In this document: positions 1 through 6,034 of the stretch, in pieces
How positions within the stretch are numbered: the first letter of the stretch is position 1
Layout of the letters: each line of letters starts with the position of its first letter
Assembly (NCBI GenBank): GCA_000435535.1
Contig: FR884541.1
Span: 23,035-29,488 of the forward strand
Source of the DNA: Clostridium sp. CAG:575
GTDB lineage: Bacteria > Bacillota > Clostridia > TANB77 > CAG-508
Direction: 5' to 3'
DNA length: 6,454 bases
Made by a program: the position numbers and the translations under genes
Notes under the pieces: model-generated
The model's input: the letters and a program-made list of their open reading frames with translations, nothing else
Databases searched by the model: none
What the model was told of the DNA's origin: nothing

Positions 1-27
1 AATTTTTTTTATAATTTTTTTAAACAT
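1..27 (-). CDS. 5' end of an unidentified gene (cut by window edge)
   Basis: Only the first nine codons are visible, reading MFKKIIKKI. The ATG at 27-25 has a good Shine-Dalgarno sequence (AAGGAG on the minus strand, 37-42) nine bases upstream, which is why I call a start here. The gene begins 47 bases after the stop codon of the transposase gene, with no terminator seen between them, so the two may share a transcript. The Lys/Ile-rich start would fit a signal peptide or membrane anchor, but nine residues cannot show function. Confidence 0.55.
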
Positions 28-74
28 ACTTATTTTCTCCTTTTCGTCTATTTTTATAACCCTTTATTTTTGTC

Positions 75-818
75 CTACGATAAAATTCTGTATAATTTTC
101 CTCTGCTAATTTTTAAGATTTTGGCTATTTCTATTTTTGTAAATTTATATTCGTTGGAAATTAAATATGATATAAATTTTTTTACTAAAATATTATTTTT
201 TTGAATTTGAGATAAATTAATATTTTCTAATTGACAATATTTCTGTAAAACTTTTTGTAAATCAACATCTTCTTTTTCGAAATTTAAAGGTGCATATTTT
301 ATGTTTTGAAATTCTTTTATATAGTTTTCACTTGAATTAAATACTAGATTTAAAATTTTTGAATTAATTTTTGTATTATCTAAATAATTTCTATATGAAG
401 AGTATTCATATTCTTCCTCGGCTTTTACTACCTTGGATTTTACTGGATTCATATGTATATATTTTATACATTGTAATAAATATTCTTGATTATAAATTGT
501 TTTTGAATCAAACCTATTTCTGAAAACAAATCCTACTCTGTTCTGAGTTTTATTATAATATTTTGCATATTCTGTATTTGTTTTTTTCATAAAAATACTT
601 AAATCATTTATATTTTCAGAATAAGTCAATATGTGTGCATGATTATCCATTATGCAATAAGCTATTATTAAAATGTTATGTTTTTCGCTATACTTATTCA
701 TTGTTAAAATATATTTAAGCTTTTGCTTATGCTTTTGAAATATATATTCTTTATTTATTCCCTGAACCATATTATGTGTAAATGCACTTCCAATAAATTT
801 TCTTGCTTTTCTTGGCAT
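75..818 (-). CDS. REP-associated tyrosine transposase (RAYT, Y1/HUH family)
   Basis: The protein has 247 residues and looks intact. Its N-terminal 150 residues match the Y1_Tnp single-strand DNA transposase fold of IS200/IS605 relatives. The opening MPRKARKFIG and the block MVQGINKEYIF (18-27) are typical of the clostridial RAYT type. The metal-binding HUH motif is His60-Ala61-His62 in MDNHAHIL. The likely catalytic tyrosine is Tyr120 in IKYIHMNPVK, aligned from memory with Tyr115 of E. coli TnpAREP. The C-terminus (about 212-247, ending ISRGKLYRIL) looks like a helix-turn-helix domain. RAYTs nick and join single-stranded REP hairpins and are usually single-copy, domesticated genes without a tnpB partner, and none is seen here. 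A REP-like hairpin lies 178 bases upstream. The start is fixed by a strong ribosome binding site (AAGGAGGT, 825-832), and a sigma-A promoter precedes it. Family assignment is firm; activity is inferred. Confidence 0.93.
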   Translation of the reverse strand: MPRKARKFIGSAFTHNMVQGINKEYIFQKHKQKLKYILTMNKYSEKHNILIIAYCIMDNHAHILTYSENINDLSIFMKKTNTEYAKYYNKTQNRVGFVFRNRFDSKTIYNQEYLLQCIKYIHMNPVKSKVVKAEEEYEYSSYRNYLDNTKINSKILNLVFNSSENYIKEFQNIKYAPLNFEKEDVDLQKVLQKYCQLENINLSQIQKNNILVKKFISYLISNEYKFTKIEIAKILKISRGKLYRILS

Positions 819-824
819 TTTACC

Positions 825-853
825 ACCTCCTTATAATAAAATTTTTATTATAA
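825..853 (-). promoter_or_regulatory. RAYT ribosome binding site fused to a perfect AT palindrome
   Basis: AAGGAGGT on the minus strand (825-832) is a near-perfect Shine-Dalgarno sequence six bases from the ATG. Just upstream in the mRNA, 831-841 and 843-853 form a perfect 11-base inverted repeat (TTATAATAAAA) around one central base, and its last two bases are the first AA of the Shine-Dalgarno. It could be a weak all-A/U hairpin or a protein-binding palindrome that tunes transposase translation. It could also be chance in such AT-rich DNA. Confidence 0.5.
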
Positions 854-900
854 AATGTTTTAACAATAAATATATCTATGCATGTGATAAATATGTTAAA

Positions 901-929
901 ATTATACCTTGATTTTTATGTTAATTCAA
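901..929 (-). promoter_or_regulatory. Sigma-A promoter of the RAYT gene
   Basis: On the minus strand there is a -35 TTGAAT (924-929, four of six consensus bases), a spacer of exactly 17 bases and a perfect -10 TATAAT (901-906). Transcription would start near 894, giving a leader of about 75 bases before the transposase ATG at 818. The promoter lies after the REP hairpin that ends recD2, so the transposase has its own transcription unit. Confidence 0.7.
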
Positions 930-976
930 TTGTTTTTTATAAATTTTCTAACTTTTCATCGCATTTTATTGCATTC

Positions 977-983
977 TTCGACA
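977..983 (-). promoter_or_regulatory. Possible Spo0A box
   Basis: The minus strand reads TGTCGAA inside ATTTTGTCGAAGAAT, which matches the seven-base 0A-box core (TGNCGAA). It sits about 48 bases upstream of the -35 of the RAYT promoter. Seven-base matches arise by chance and no second box was seen, so this is tentative. Confidence 0.25.
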
Positions 984-992
984 AAATAGGTC

Positions 993-1037
993 AAAAAAAT
1001 TGGAACAAATTCTCTACGTCCCCATTGTTCCAATTTT
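993..1037 (-). repeat. REP-like hairpin that also terminates recD2
   Basis: A perfect 13-base inverted repeat, AAAATTGGAACAA (996-1008 and 1025-1037), encloses a 16-base loop containing GTCCCC (plus strand). The GGAACAA...GTCCCC...TTGTTCC layout resembles the repeats I recall near RAYT genes in Clostridia, and an intact RAYT gene lies 178 bases away. On the minus strand the stem is followed by seven T residues (993-999 complement), so it also has the form of an intrinsic terminator. The recD2 stop codon TAG (1014-1016) falls in the loop. No second copy was found in the window. The identity as a REP is inferred from structure and neighbour; the hairpin itself is certain. Confidence 0.75.
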
Positions 1038-1223
1038 AAATGATAATCCTGTGTTTCTTTTTTTGCTGTCTACGTTTTGTATCATGTAGTTTACTACTCT
1101 TTCACTTCCTACTATTATGAGTAACTTTTTTGCTCTTGTTATTCCTGTATATAATAGGTTTCTTGTTAATAACATTGGTGCTGAGGCTGGTGCTAGCATT
1201 ATTACAACATCAAATTCACTTCC
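1014..1223 (-). pseudogene. recD2: C-terminal part of RecD2, out of frame with the rest
   Basis: Read from 1223 on the minus strand, this frame gives GSEFDVVIM followed by PMLLTRNLLYTGITRAKKLL, which is the end of motif V plus helicase motif VI with its conserved arginine (ITRAKK). It continues the reading broken at 1224. Removing that one base joins both parts into a 746-residue protein, a normal RecD2 length. There is an internal ATG at 1199, but I see no convincing ribosome binding site for it, so separate expression is unlikely. The last residues, IGTMGT, and the stop codon are read from the REP-like hairpin rather than from recognisable recD2 sequence. A 69-residue piece could not act as a helicase alone. 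Confidence 0.85.
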
Positions 1224-3255
1224 GTTGTGCTTTATGTATTGTTATTGCATAACTATGTTCTATTTGCTCAAGTTCTGTGTATTCATACCATGCTATTTTT
1301 TCATCATCAAATTTTATTTTGACTACTTTTTCTTTTTCGTCTATTTCAAGTATTGTTCCCATTTCTCCATTAAATACTCCTGTTCCTATTTCAGGCTTTC
1401 CATATTCGTTATTATTTTCTTTTTCCCAAGTTATGTCATAGTTATTCTTTATTTGCATTATTCTATCACCAATACGGTATATAACTCCCCCAATTGTCTT
1501 TTCTGGCAATTGTTCTAAATTTGGGTTTAATGCTTGTTGCAATACTTTATTTAATTCTTTCGTTCCTAATGGTCCTTTTTTTGTTGGTGTTAATACTTGA
1601 ATATTTTTAAAGAAGTCATAATTTCCAAAGTTTTCTAATCTTCCAGTACATAAAGTAAGTACTTCTTTTAACATCATTTCTGTTGAATTTTGTTTTATAA
1701 AAAAGAAGTCTTCTTTTGTGTCTTCTTCTATCTCTTCATCATCTTTGGTTATAAAACTTTCTCCATTATTTACTCTATGAGCATTTAAAATGATTTTGCT
1801 TTTAGCAGCTTGTCTAAAAATTTTATCTAATTTAACAGTAGTTATTGCTTCTGATTCTATTATGTCTTTTAATACATTTCCTGGCCCTACAGATGGTAAT
1901 TGATCTGTGTCTCCTACTAATACTAACTTAGTTCCTAAATATATACATTTTAATAAGTAATTCATTAAAAACATATCTACCATTGATAATTCATCAACAA
2001 CTATAACGTCTGCATCTATTGGTGCTCCCTCATAGTCGTTATGTCTTGCATATATTCCTTCATCATCTAATTTTCCTATTCCTAATAATCTATGTAAGGT
2101 TGATGCTTCTTCTTCTGTTGCTTCTGTCATCTTTTTCGCTGCTCTTCCTGTTGGTGCAGCTAGCACTACTTTTTTTCCTTTTCCTTCATATAAATCTATA
2201 ATTGTTCTTATAATTGTTGTTTTTCCTGTTCCTGGTCCTCCAGTAATTACAGTTACATTATTTTCATTTATTGCCTTTATTGCTTCTTTTTGTTTTTCTG
2301 ATAATTCTATTTTTGATTTTTTTTCTATTTTTTGTAATTCAGATTTTATATTTTCTATTTTTTTAACATTTTTACTTTTATCTAATCTTAATAACCTTGT
2401 TGCAATTTCTTTTTCTACTTGATAAAAATTGTATAAATATATCCACTGCACATTTTCTCTTTCTTCTATTACTATTTCTTCTTTTGCTTTTAAACTAATT
2501 AGACTATCTTCTACGCATTCTGATGTTACATCTAATAGAGTCACAACAAATTCAATTAAGTTTTCTTTTATAACACAAGAATGTCCATTATACGTAGCTT
2601 TTATTAAACCATATTTTATTCCACTTTCTACTCTTTTTTGATTATCATAGTTTATCCCTAATTCTAATGCCATTTGATCTATTTGCTTAAAATCCACACC
2701 TCTTGTGATATCTATTAAAATATATGGATTAGCTTCTATTTGTTCAATTGCATTTATCCCTAATAAATTATATACTTTTTTCGCGTTTTCCGCTCCTATT
2801 CCGAACCTTTCTAAAAATCCTACTATTTGCCATACTTCCCAATTTTCTATAAAGCTTTCTGACATCTCTTTTGCTTTAGTTTCTGATATTCCTTTTATTT
2901 GAGCTAACTTTTCTGGCTCAAATTTAAATACACTAATTGTATCTTCTCCGAATTTCTTTATAATTTTTTTTGCTATTGATGGTCCAATTCCTTTTATATT
3001 ACCATTTGCTAAGTATTTTTCTAACGCTCCTAATGTTTCCGGCATTAGCTTTTCAAATGTATCTACTTTAAATTGTCTTCCATAATCTTTATGTTCGACA
3101 AATTTTCCTGTTAATTTAAGTGTGTCTCCACTTGTAACAAATGGCAGATATCCTACTACTGTAATAAGTTCATCTTCTGTTTCAAATGTTGTTATTGTAT
3201 AACTATTTAATTCATTTTGATAAATGATATCTGCTACTTCTCCTGTAATTTCCAA
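1216..3255 (-). CDS. recD2: RecD-like 5'-3' DNA helicase RecD2 (YrrC), frameshifted in motif V
   Basis: RecD2 is a superfamily 1B DNA helicase used in DNA repair and replication-fork maintenance in bacteria without RecBCD. Visible in order: an N-terminal OB-like region (1-70); helix-hairpin-helix segments near 88-100 (IKGIGPSIAKK), 119-131 and 151-162; Walker A GGPGTGKT (339-346); motif Ia AAPTGRAAKK (367-376 region); Walker B VVDELSMVD (419-427); motif III VGDTDQLPSVGPG (447-459); FRQ (480-482); and motif V YAITIHKAQ (669-677). After KAQ the frame reads RK and stops, where the family has G-S-E-F-D. An extra base at 1224 accounts for this, and motif VI follows in the next frame. The 679-residue product would lack motif VI and probably be inactive. 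The start is TTG: the only in-frame option after an upstream stop, eight bases from AAGGAG (3264-3269). Possible causes are real mutation, sequencing error or, less likely, recoding. Confidence 0.93.
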   Translation of the reverse strand: MEITGEVADIIYQNELNSYTITTFETEDELITVVGYLPFVTSGDTLKLTGKFVEHKDYGRQFKVDTFEKLMPETLGALEKYLANGNIKGIGPSIAKKIIKKFGEDTISVFKFEPEKLAQIKGISETKAKEMSESFIENWEVWQIVGFLERFGIGAENAKKVYNLLGINAIEQIEANPYILIDITRGVDFKQIDQMALELGINYDNQKRVESGIKYGLIKATYNGHSCVIKENLIEFVVTLLDVTSECVEDSLISLKAKEEIVIEERENVQWIYLYNFYQVEKEIATRLLRLDKSKNVKKIENIKSELQKIEKKSKIELSEKQKEAIKAINENNVTVITGGPGTGKTTIIRTIIDLYEGKGKKVVLAAPTGRAAKKMTEATEEEASTLHRLLGIGKLDDEGIYARHNDYEGAPIDADVIVVDELSMVDMFLMNYLLKCIYLGTKLVLVGDTDQLPSVGPGNVLKDIIESEAITTVKLDKIFRQAAKSKIILNAHRVNNGESFITKDDEEIEEDTKEDFFFIKQNSTEMMLKEVLTLCTGRLENFGNYDFFKNIQVLTPTKKGPLGTKELNKVLQQALNPNLEQLPEKTIGGVIYRIGDRIMQIKNNYDITWEKENNNEYGKPEIGTGVFNGEMGTILEIDEKEKVVKIKFDDEKIAWYEYTELEQIEHSYAITIHKAQRK

Positions 3256-3284
3256 TGTTTCCTCTCCTTGTTTTTATTTTGTTT

Positions 3285-3313
3285 AGTATATCACGTAAAA
3301 TGTCAAAAAACAA
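3285..3313 (-). promoter_or_regulatory. Extended -10 promoter of recD2
   Basis: The minus strand has TGATATACT: a -10 of TATACT (3285-3290) with the TGn extension. A weak -35 (TTGTTT, 3308-3313) lies 17 bases upstream, inside the preceding terminator stem. Transcription would start near 3278, about 22 bases before the TTG start codon. An extended -10 can make up for a poor -35. Confidence 0.55.
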
Positions 3314-3335
3314 TAGAAGTTTTCTATTGTTTTTT
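3305..3335 (-). terminator. Symmetrical intrinsic terminator after the two-gene unit
   Basis: A perfect 14-base inverted repeat (AAAAAACAATAGAA, 3305-3318 and 3322-3335) has a three-base loop. On the minus strand the stem ends in six T residues, as expected for a rho-independent terminator, and it starts 30 bases after the stop codon of the 117-residue protein gene. The plus strand has the same layout, so it could work in both directions. Confidence 0.8.
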
Positions 3336-3364
3336 ACTTATAAATTAGAATTAAATAAATAATA

Positions 3365-3718
3365 TTATTGTTCATTAACATTATCTATTATTTCTTTACA
3401 TTCTTTCCAACTTGTTACTTTTAAAATTTCATAATCCTTTTGTAACTTTTTTGCAATTATTTTTGTATTATCATTTGACTGCAAATCAGCTACTATTATA
3501 TTTTTTAAATATTCTTCTCTTCCATATAAAATTTTGAAAATTATAGAACGCAAAAATCCTTCTATTTTTTCTTCTTGATTTTTAACTGCTATAATTACAT
3601 AAATTCCATCTGATTTAAATTTTGTATATGTACTAATATATATTATATTTTTTATAATTTCAAATAGACCATAAATGGCTAATGTCCAAAAGCATGTGCT
3701 TAGTATAAAATCTAACAT
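3365..3718 (-). CDS. Small membrane-anchored protein resembling the first half of a GT-A glycosyltransferase
   Basis: This 117-residue protein is not one I can name. Residues 3-28 are hydrophobic and look like one membrane anchor. Then IYVIIAVKNQEEKIEGFLRSI (start 39) resembles the first strand and helix of family 2 glycosyltransferases, with the Asn-Gln-Glu seen in that position. IIVADLQSNDNT (74-85) resembles the D-x-x-S-x-D-x-T nucleotide-sugar motif. The protein ends soon after, without the DXD or acceptor half, so a complete enzyme is unlikely. I recall short proteins of this kind as conserved hypotheticals in Clostridia, so it may be a genuine small family and not a broken gene. The start has AGGAGG (3726-3731) seven bases upstream. 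It lies 45 bases after the metallopeptidase gene and is probably co-transcribed with it. Confidence 0.8.
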   Translation of the reverse strand: MLDFILSTCFWTLAIYGLFEIIKNIIYISTYTKFKSDGIYVIIAVKNQEEKIEGFLRSIIFKILYGREEYLKNIIVADLQSNDNTKIIAKKLQKDYEILKVTSWKECKEIIDNVNEQ

Positions 3719-3763
3719 TTTTATGCCTCCTATGGTCTATTATATGTTTTTTTTATTATTTTG

Positions 3764-4249
3764 TTATTTAAATTCTTTTTTTATTTCTTTATATTCTGGC
3801 ATGTATTTTTGTACTAAATTCCAAAATTCCTGTGAATGATTCATATATTTTAAATGACATATTTCATGCAATATTACATATCTAATTGCCTGCTCACTAT
3901 ATTTTATTAATTCTAAATTTATTGTTATATTCTTCTTGCTTGAGCAACTTCCCCATGCATATTTTATTTGTTTTATTGTTATTTTTTTTGGTATTAATCC
4001 AGTCTGTTTTATTAGCTCGTTTGCATTTTTCTCTACTATTTGTTTAAATTCTTCTTTGGCATATTGAGGTTGTTTTTCTTTTTTGCTATTTTCTTTTTCT
4101 AAGCTTTTTTGTATCCATTCTGTTTTTTCTTTTATTATTCTTTCTATTTCTTTTTTTGGAGTTCTTATTGGTGCTTTTATTATTATTTTTCCTTCTTTTA
4201 TTTGTATGTAAATGTTTTTTATTTTGGAATATTTTATTTCATATTTCAT
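3764..4249 (-). CDS. YgjP-type (DUF45) zinc metallopeptidase-like protein, short form
   Basis: The 161-residue protein carries the YgjP/SprT-like metallohydrolase signature. WGSCSS at 99-104 is followed by the zinc-binding HEICH (His128, Glu129, His132) and then NHSQEFW, where His138 is the likely third ligand. Residues 10-50, including KIIIKAPIRTP and EWIQKSL, match the usual N-terminal beta region of the family in shortened form. Members I recall are about 220-240 residues, so this is a compact version. The linker at 50-72 is rich in Lys and Glu. No signal peptide is seen, so it is probably cytoplasmic. Substrates of the family are poorly known. The ribosome binding site is modest (AAAGGA, 4261-4266, 11 bases away). 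It begins a two-gene unit after the rplQ terminator. Confidence 0.88.
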   Translation of the reverse strand: MKYEIKYSKIKNIYIQIKEGKIIIKAPIRTPKKEIERIIKEKTEWIQKSLEKENSKKEKQPQYAKEEFKQIVEKNANELIKQTGLIPKKITIKQIKYAWGSCSSKKNITINLELIKYSEQAIRYVILHEICHLKYMNHSQEFWNLVQKYMPEYKEIKKEFK

Positions 4250-4283
4250 TTTTTCTGTTTTCCTTTTTGTACAATGTATTTAT

Positions 4284-4289
4284 ATTATA
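4284..4289 (-). promoter_or_regulatory. Candidate -10 box for the metallopeptidase unit
   Basis: A perfect TATAAT on the minus strand lies 34 bases before the ATG at 4249, in the gap after the rplQ terminator. No convincing -35 is found at 16-18 bases (the 17-base position reads AATATT). The position suits a promoter for the two-gene unit, but AT-rich DNA gives such hexamers by chance. Confidence 0.4.
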
Positions 4290-4341
4290 GAAAAGTGTAT
4301 TTATTTAATATTGTATCTACAATAGGCCTTTCATATAATAT

Positions 4342-4378
4342 AAAAAAGATGTTACAATTAATGTAGTACATCTTTTTT
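4342..4378 (-). terminator. Intrinsic terminator of the alpha operon
   Basis: The arms AAAAAAGATGT (4342-4352) and ACATCTTTTTT (4368-4378) form a perfect 11-base stem, with a further TAC/GTA pairing possible inside the 15-base loop. On the minus strand the stem finishes in six T residues, starting 15 bases after the rplQ stop codon. This marks the end of the rpsD-rpoA-rplQ transcript. Confidence 0.8.
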
Positions 4379-4393
4379 TATTTACATATATAA

Positions 4394-4921
4394 TTAAATT
4401 AATTGTAAAATTGCAACTTCTGCTGCATCTCCTCTTCTAGGACCTGCTTTTACAATTCTTGTATATCCACCTACGTTTTTACCAGCATATTTAGGTGCAA
4501 TTTCGTTAAATAATTTAGCTGGAACATCTATATTTTTACCATCGCTATCTTTTACTTTGTTTAATTTTCTCATCATTTTTCTTCTTGCATTTAATCTTGA
4601 TGGCATATCTTTTTGTCTTTTTTCAGTAGTTTCTTCTTTAACTACTTTTAAGAATTCTTTACCGTTTTTACTTTTTACTAATTCTGTTACTTTATTACCT
4701 TTTGAATCTAATTTAGCTTTTACAACTTTTGTTTCTACTTCTTCAAAGTTGTCTTTTTCTTTTATTGCAAGTGATATTAAACTATCAGCTATTGCTTTTA
4801 CTTCTTTAGCTCTAGGTAATGTTGTTTCTACTTTTCCATATACTAAAAGGTCTGTTGTTAAGTTTTTTAACATTGCCATTCTAATATCTGTAGTTCTACC
4901 TAATTTTCTATTTGTAGCCAA
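4394..4921 (-). CDS. rplQ: 50S ribosomal protein L17, long form with internal insert
   Basis: L17 is a large-subunit ribosomal protein that assembles on 23S rRNA. The N-terminus (RKLGRTTDIRMAMLKNL, then YGKVETTLPRAKEVK, 5-42) and the C-terminus (FNEIAPKYAGKNVGGYTRI, then GPRRGDAAEVAILQL) are unmistakable. At 175 residues it is well above the usual 115-130. The extra length lies at about 57-108, a Lys/Glu/Val-rich stretch before SRLNARRKMM. I recall similar inserts in Lachnospiraceae and other Clostridia, so this is a lineage marker and not a fusion error. The start is TTG, seven bases after GGGAAGGTG (4929-4937). It lies 56 bases after rpoA, in the same operon, and is the last gene before the terminator. 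Confidence 0.97.
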   Translation of the reverse strand: MATNRKLGRTTDIRMAMLKNLTTDLLVYGKVETTLPRAKEVKAIADSLISLAIKEKDNFEEVETKVVKAKLDSKGNKVTELVKSKNGKEFLKVVKEETTEKRQKDMPSRLNARRKMMRKLNKVKDSDGKNIDVPAKLFNEIAPKYAGKNVGGYTRIVKAGPRRGDAAEVAILQLI

Positions 4922-4977
4922 TTTTTTTCACCTTCCCTTTCACTATGTTCATCATTTTTTTATATTTCTCTATTCTC

Positions 4978-5925
4978 TTAATCTTCTTCTTGTGCAAAGT
5001 CTAAGCCTAATGAATGTAATTTTGCAGTTACTTCATCAAAAGATTTTTTACCTAAGTTTCTAACTTTCATCATTTCTGTTTCAGATTTACTAATTAAATC
5101 TTCTACTGTTGAAATATTAGCTCTTTTTAAGCAGTTATATGATCTTACTGATAATTCTAACTCTTCAATTGACATTTCTAAAACTTTTTCTTTCTTAGAT
5201 TCTTCTTTTTCTACCATAACTTGTGTATTTTTTGTAGTTTCTGATAAATCTATGAATAATTCTAAATGCCCTACCATTACTTTTGCTGCTAAGCTTAGTG
5301 CTTCATGTGCTTTTAAGCTACCATCTGTCCATACTTCTATTGTTAATTTATCATAGTCAACCATTTGACCAACTCTTGTATTCTCAACTTGATAATTTAC
5401 TTTTTTTACTGGTGTGTAAATTGAATCAATTGGAAGTACTGAAATATCTTGATTTGGTTTTTTATTTTTTTCAGATGAATTATATCCTCTTCCTTTATCT
5501 GCAATAATTTCCATAATAAGACTTCCGCCTTCAGAAACTGTTGCAATATGTAAATCTGGATTTAATATTTCTACTGTTCCATCTGTTTCTATATCTGCTG
5601 CTGTAACTTCTCCTTCACCTTTGAAGTTAATTCTTAATGTTTTTTCTTCATTTTCATCAAATTTTAATCTAACATTTTTTAAGTTAACAATTAATTCAGG
5701 AACATCTTCTACAACATTTGGTATTGTAGAAAATTCGTGTAATACACCTTCAATTTTAACATTTGTTATTGCACATCCTGGAAGTGATGAAAGTAAGATT
5801 CTTCTTAGTGAATTTCCGATTGTTACTCCATATCCTCTTTCTAATGGTTCACATACAAATTTTGCATAATTATTTGCATCATCAATTTCTAGACATTCAA
5901 TATTTGGCTTTTCAAATTCTATCAT
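4978..5925 (-). CDS. rpoA: DNA-directed RNA polymerase subunit alpha
   Basis: Alpha dimerises to nucleate RNA polymerase assembly, and its C-terminal domain contacts promoter UP elements and activators. The 315-residue length is normal. The N-terminal dimerisation domain shows [19 protein letters not shown] (29-47) and the EDVPEL block (73-78), followed by the [12 protein letters not shown] stretch [15 protein letters not shown] (196-210). A charged linker (about 230-250, KEESKKEK) leads to the C-terminal domain, 253-310. There, [14 protein letters not shown] holds Arg261 and Asn264, the counterparts of the E. coli DNA-contacting residues 265 and 268, and [10 protein letters not shown] (290-299) is the usual helix-hairpin element. 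ATG at 5925 has AGGAGG (5931-5936) five bases upstream. It sits between rpsD and rplQ, the standard clostridial alpha-operon order. Confidence 0.99.
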   Translation of the reverse strand: MIEFEKPNIECLEIDDANNYAKFVCEPLERGYGVTIGNSLRRILLSSLPGCAITNVKIEGVLHEFSTIPNVVEDVPELIVNLKNVRLKFDENEEKTLRINFKGEGEVTAADIETDGTVEILNPDLHIATVSEGGSLIMEIIADKGRGYNSSEKNKKPNQDISVLPIDSIYTPVKKVNYQVENTRVGQMVDYDKLTIEVWTDGSLKAHEALSLAAKVMVGHLELFIDLSETTKNTQVMVEKEESKKEKVLEMSIEELELSVRSYNCLKRANISTVEDLISKSETEMMKVRNLGKKSFDEVTAKLHSLGLDFAQEED

Positions 5926-5939
5926 TTTTACCTCCTAAA

Positions 5940-5984
5940 TGAGATTACTCTCAAACATTTAAAAACTTTCTTTAAGTTTTTTAA
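5940..5984 (-). other. Two inverted repeats in the rpsD-rpoA gap
   Basis: TGAGA (5940-5944) and TCTCA (5949-5953) make a five-base stem with a four-base loop, placed only three bases upstream of the rpoA Shine-Dalgarno in the mRNA. Further upstream, 5959-5968 (TTAAAAACTT) and 5974-5984 can pair with one bulge. No T-run suitable for termination follows. They may shape translation or processing at rpoA, but both are short or AT-rich and no known regulator motif is recognised. Confidence 0.35.
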
Positions 5985-6034
5985 GTAAAATTTTAAAGTC
6001 TTGATTAAACCTTTACACTTACTTTTAAAAACTA

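Noticed and set aside
819..1013. Insertion-sequence partner gene, tRNA or riboswitch between RAYT and recD2
   Set aside because: Only the promoter, palindrome, possible 0A box and REP hairpin are seen; there is no cloverleaf, tnpB-like frame or known aptamer.
1014..1199. Independent small gene starting at the ATG at 1199
   Set aside because: Its sequence is helicase motif VI of RecD2 and it has no clear ribosome binding site of its own.
1351..1360. Second REP-like GGGAACAATA in recD2
   Set aside because: It has no inverted partner and simply encodes the conserved MGTILE residues.
1117..1518. Plus-strand open frames, here and at 2019-2201, 2429-2902, 4109-4366, 4557-5063, 5283-5507 and 5621-5869
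   Set aside because: They run antisense to well-supported genes, are rich in Phe/Leu/Ser/Tyr as expected from AT-rich complements, and show no known domain.
3285..3304. TTGACA as the -35 of the recD2 promoter
   Set aside because: The perfect TTGACA lies only 10 bases from TATACT, and nothing resembling a -10 lies 16-18 bases after it.
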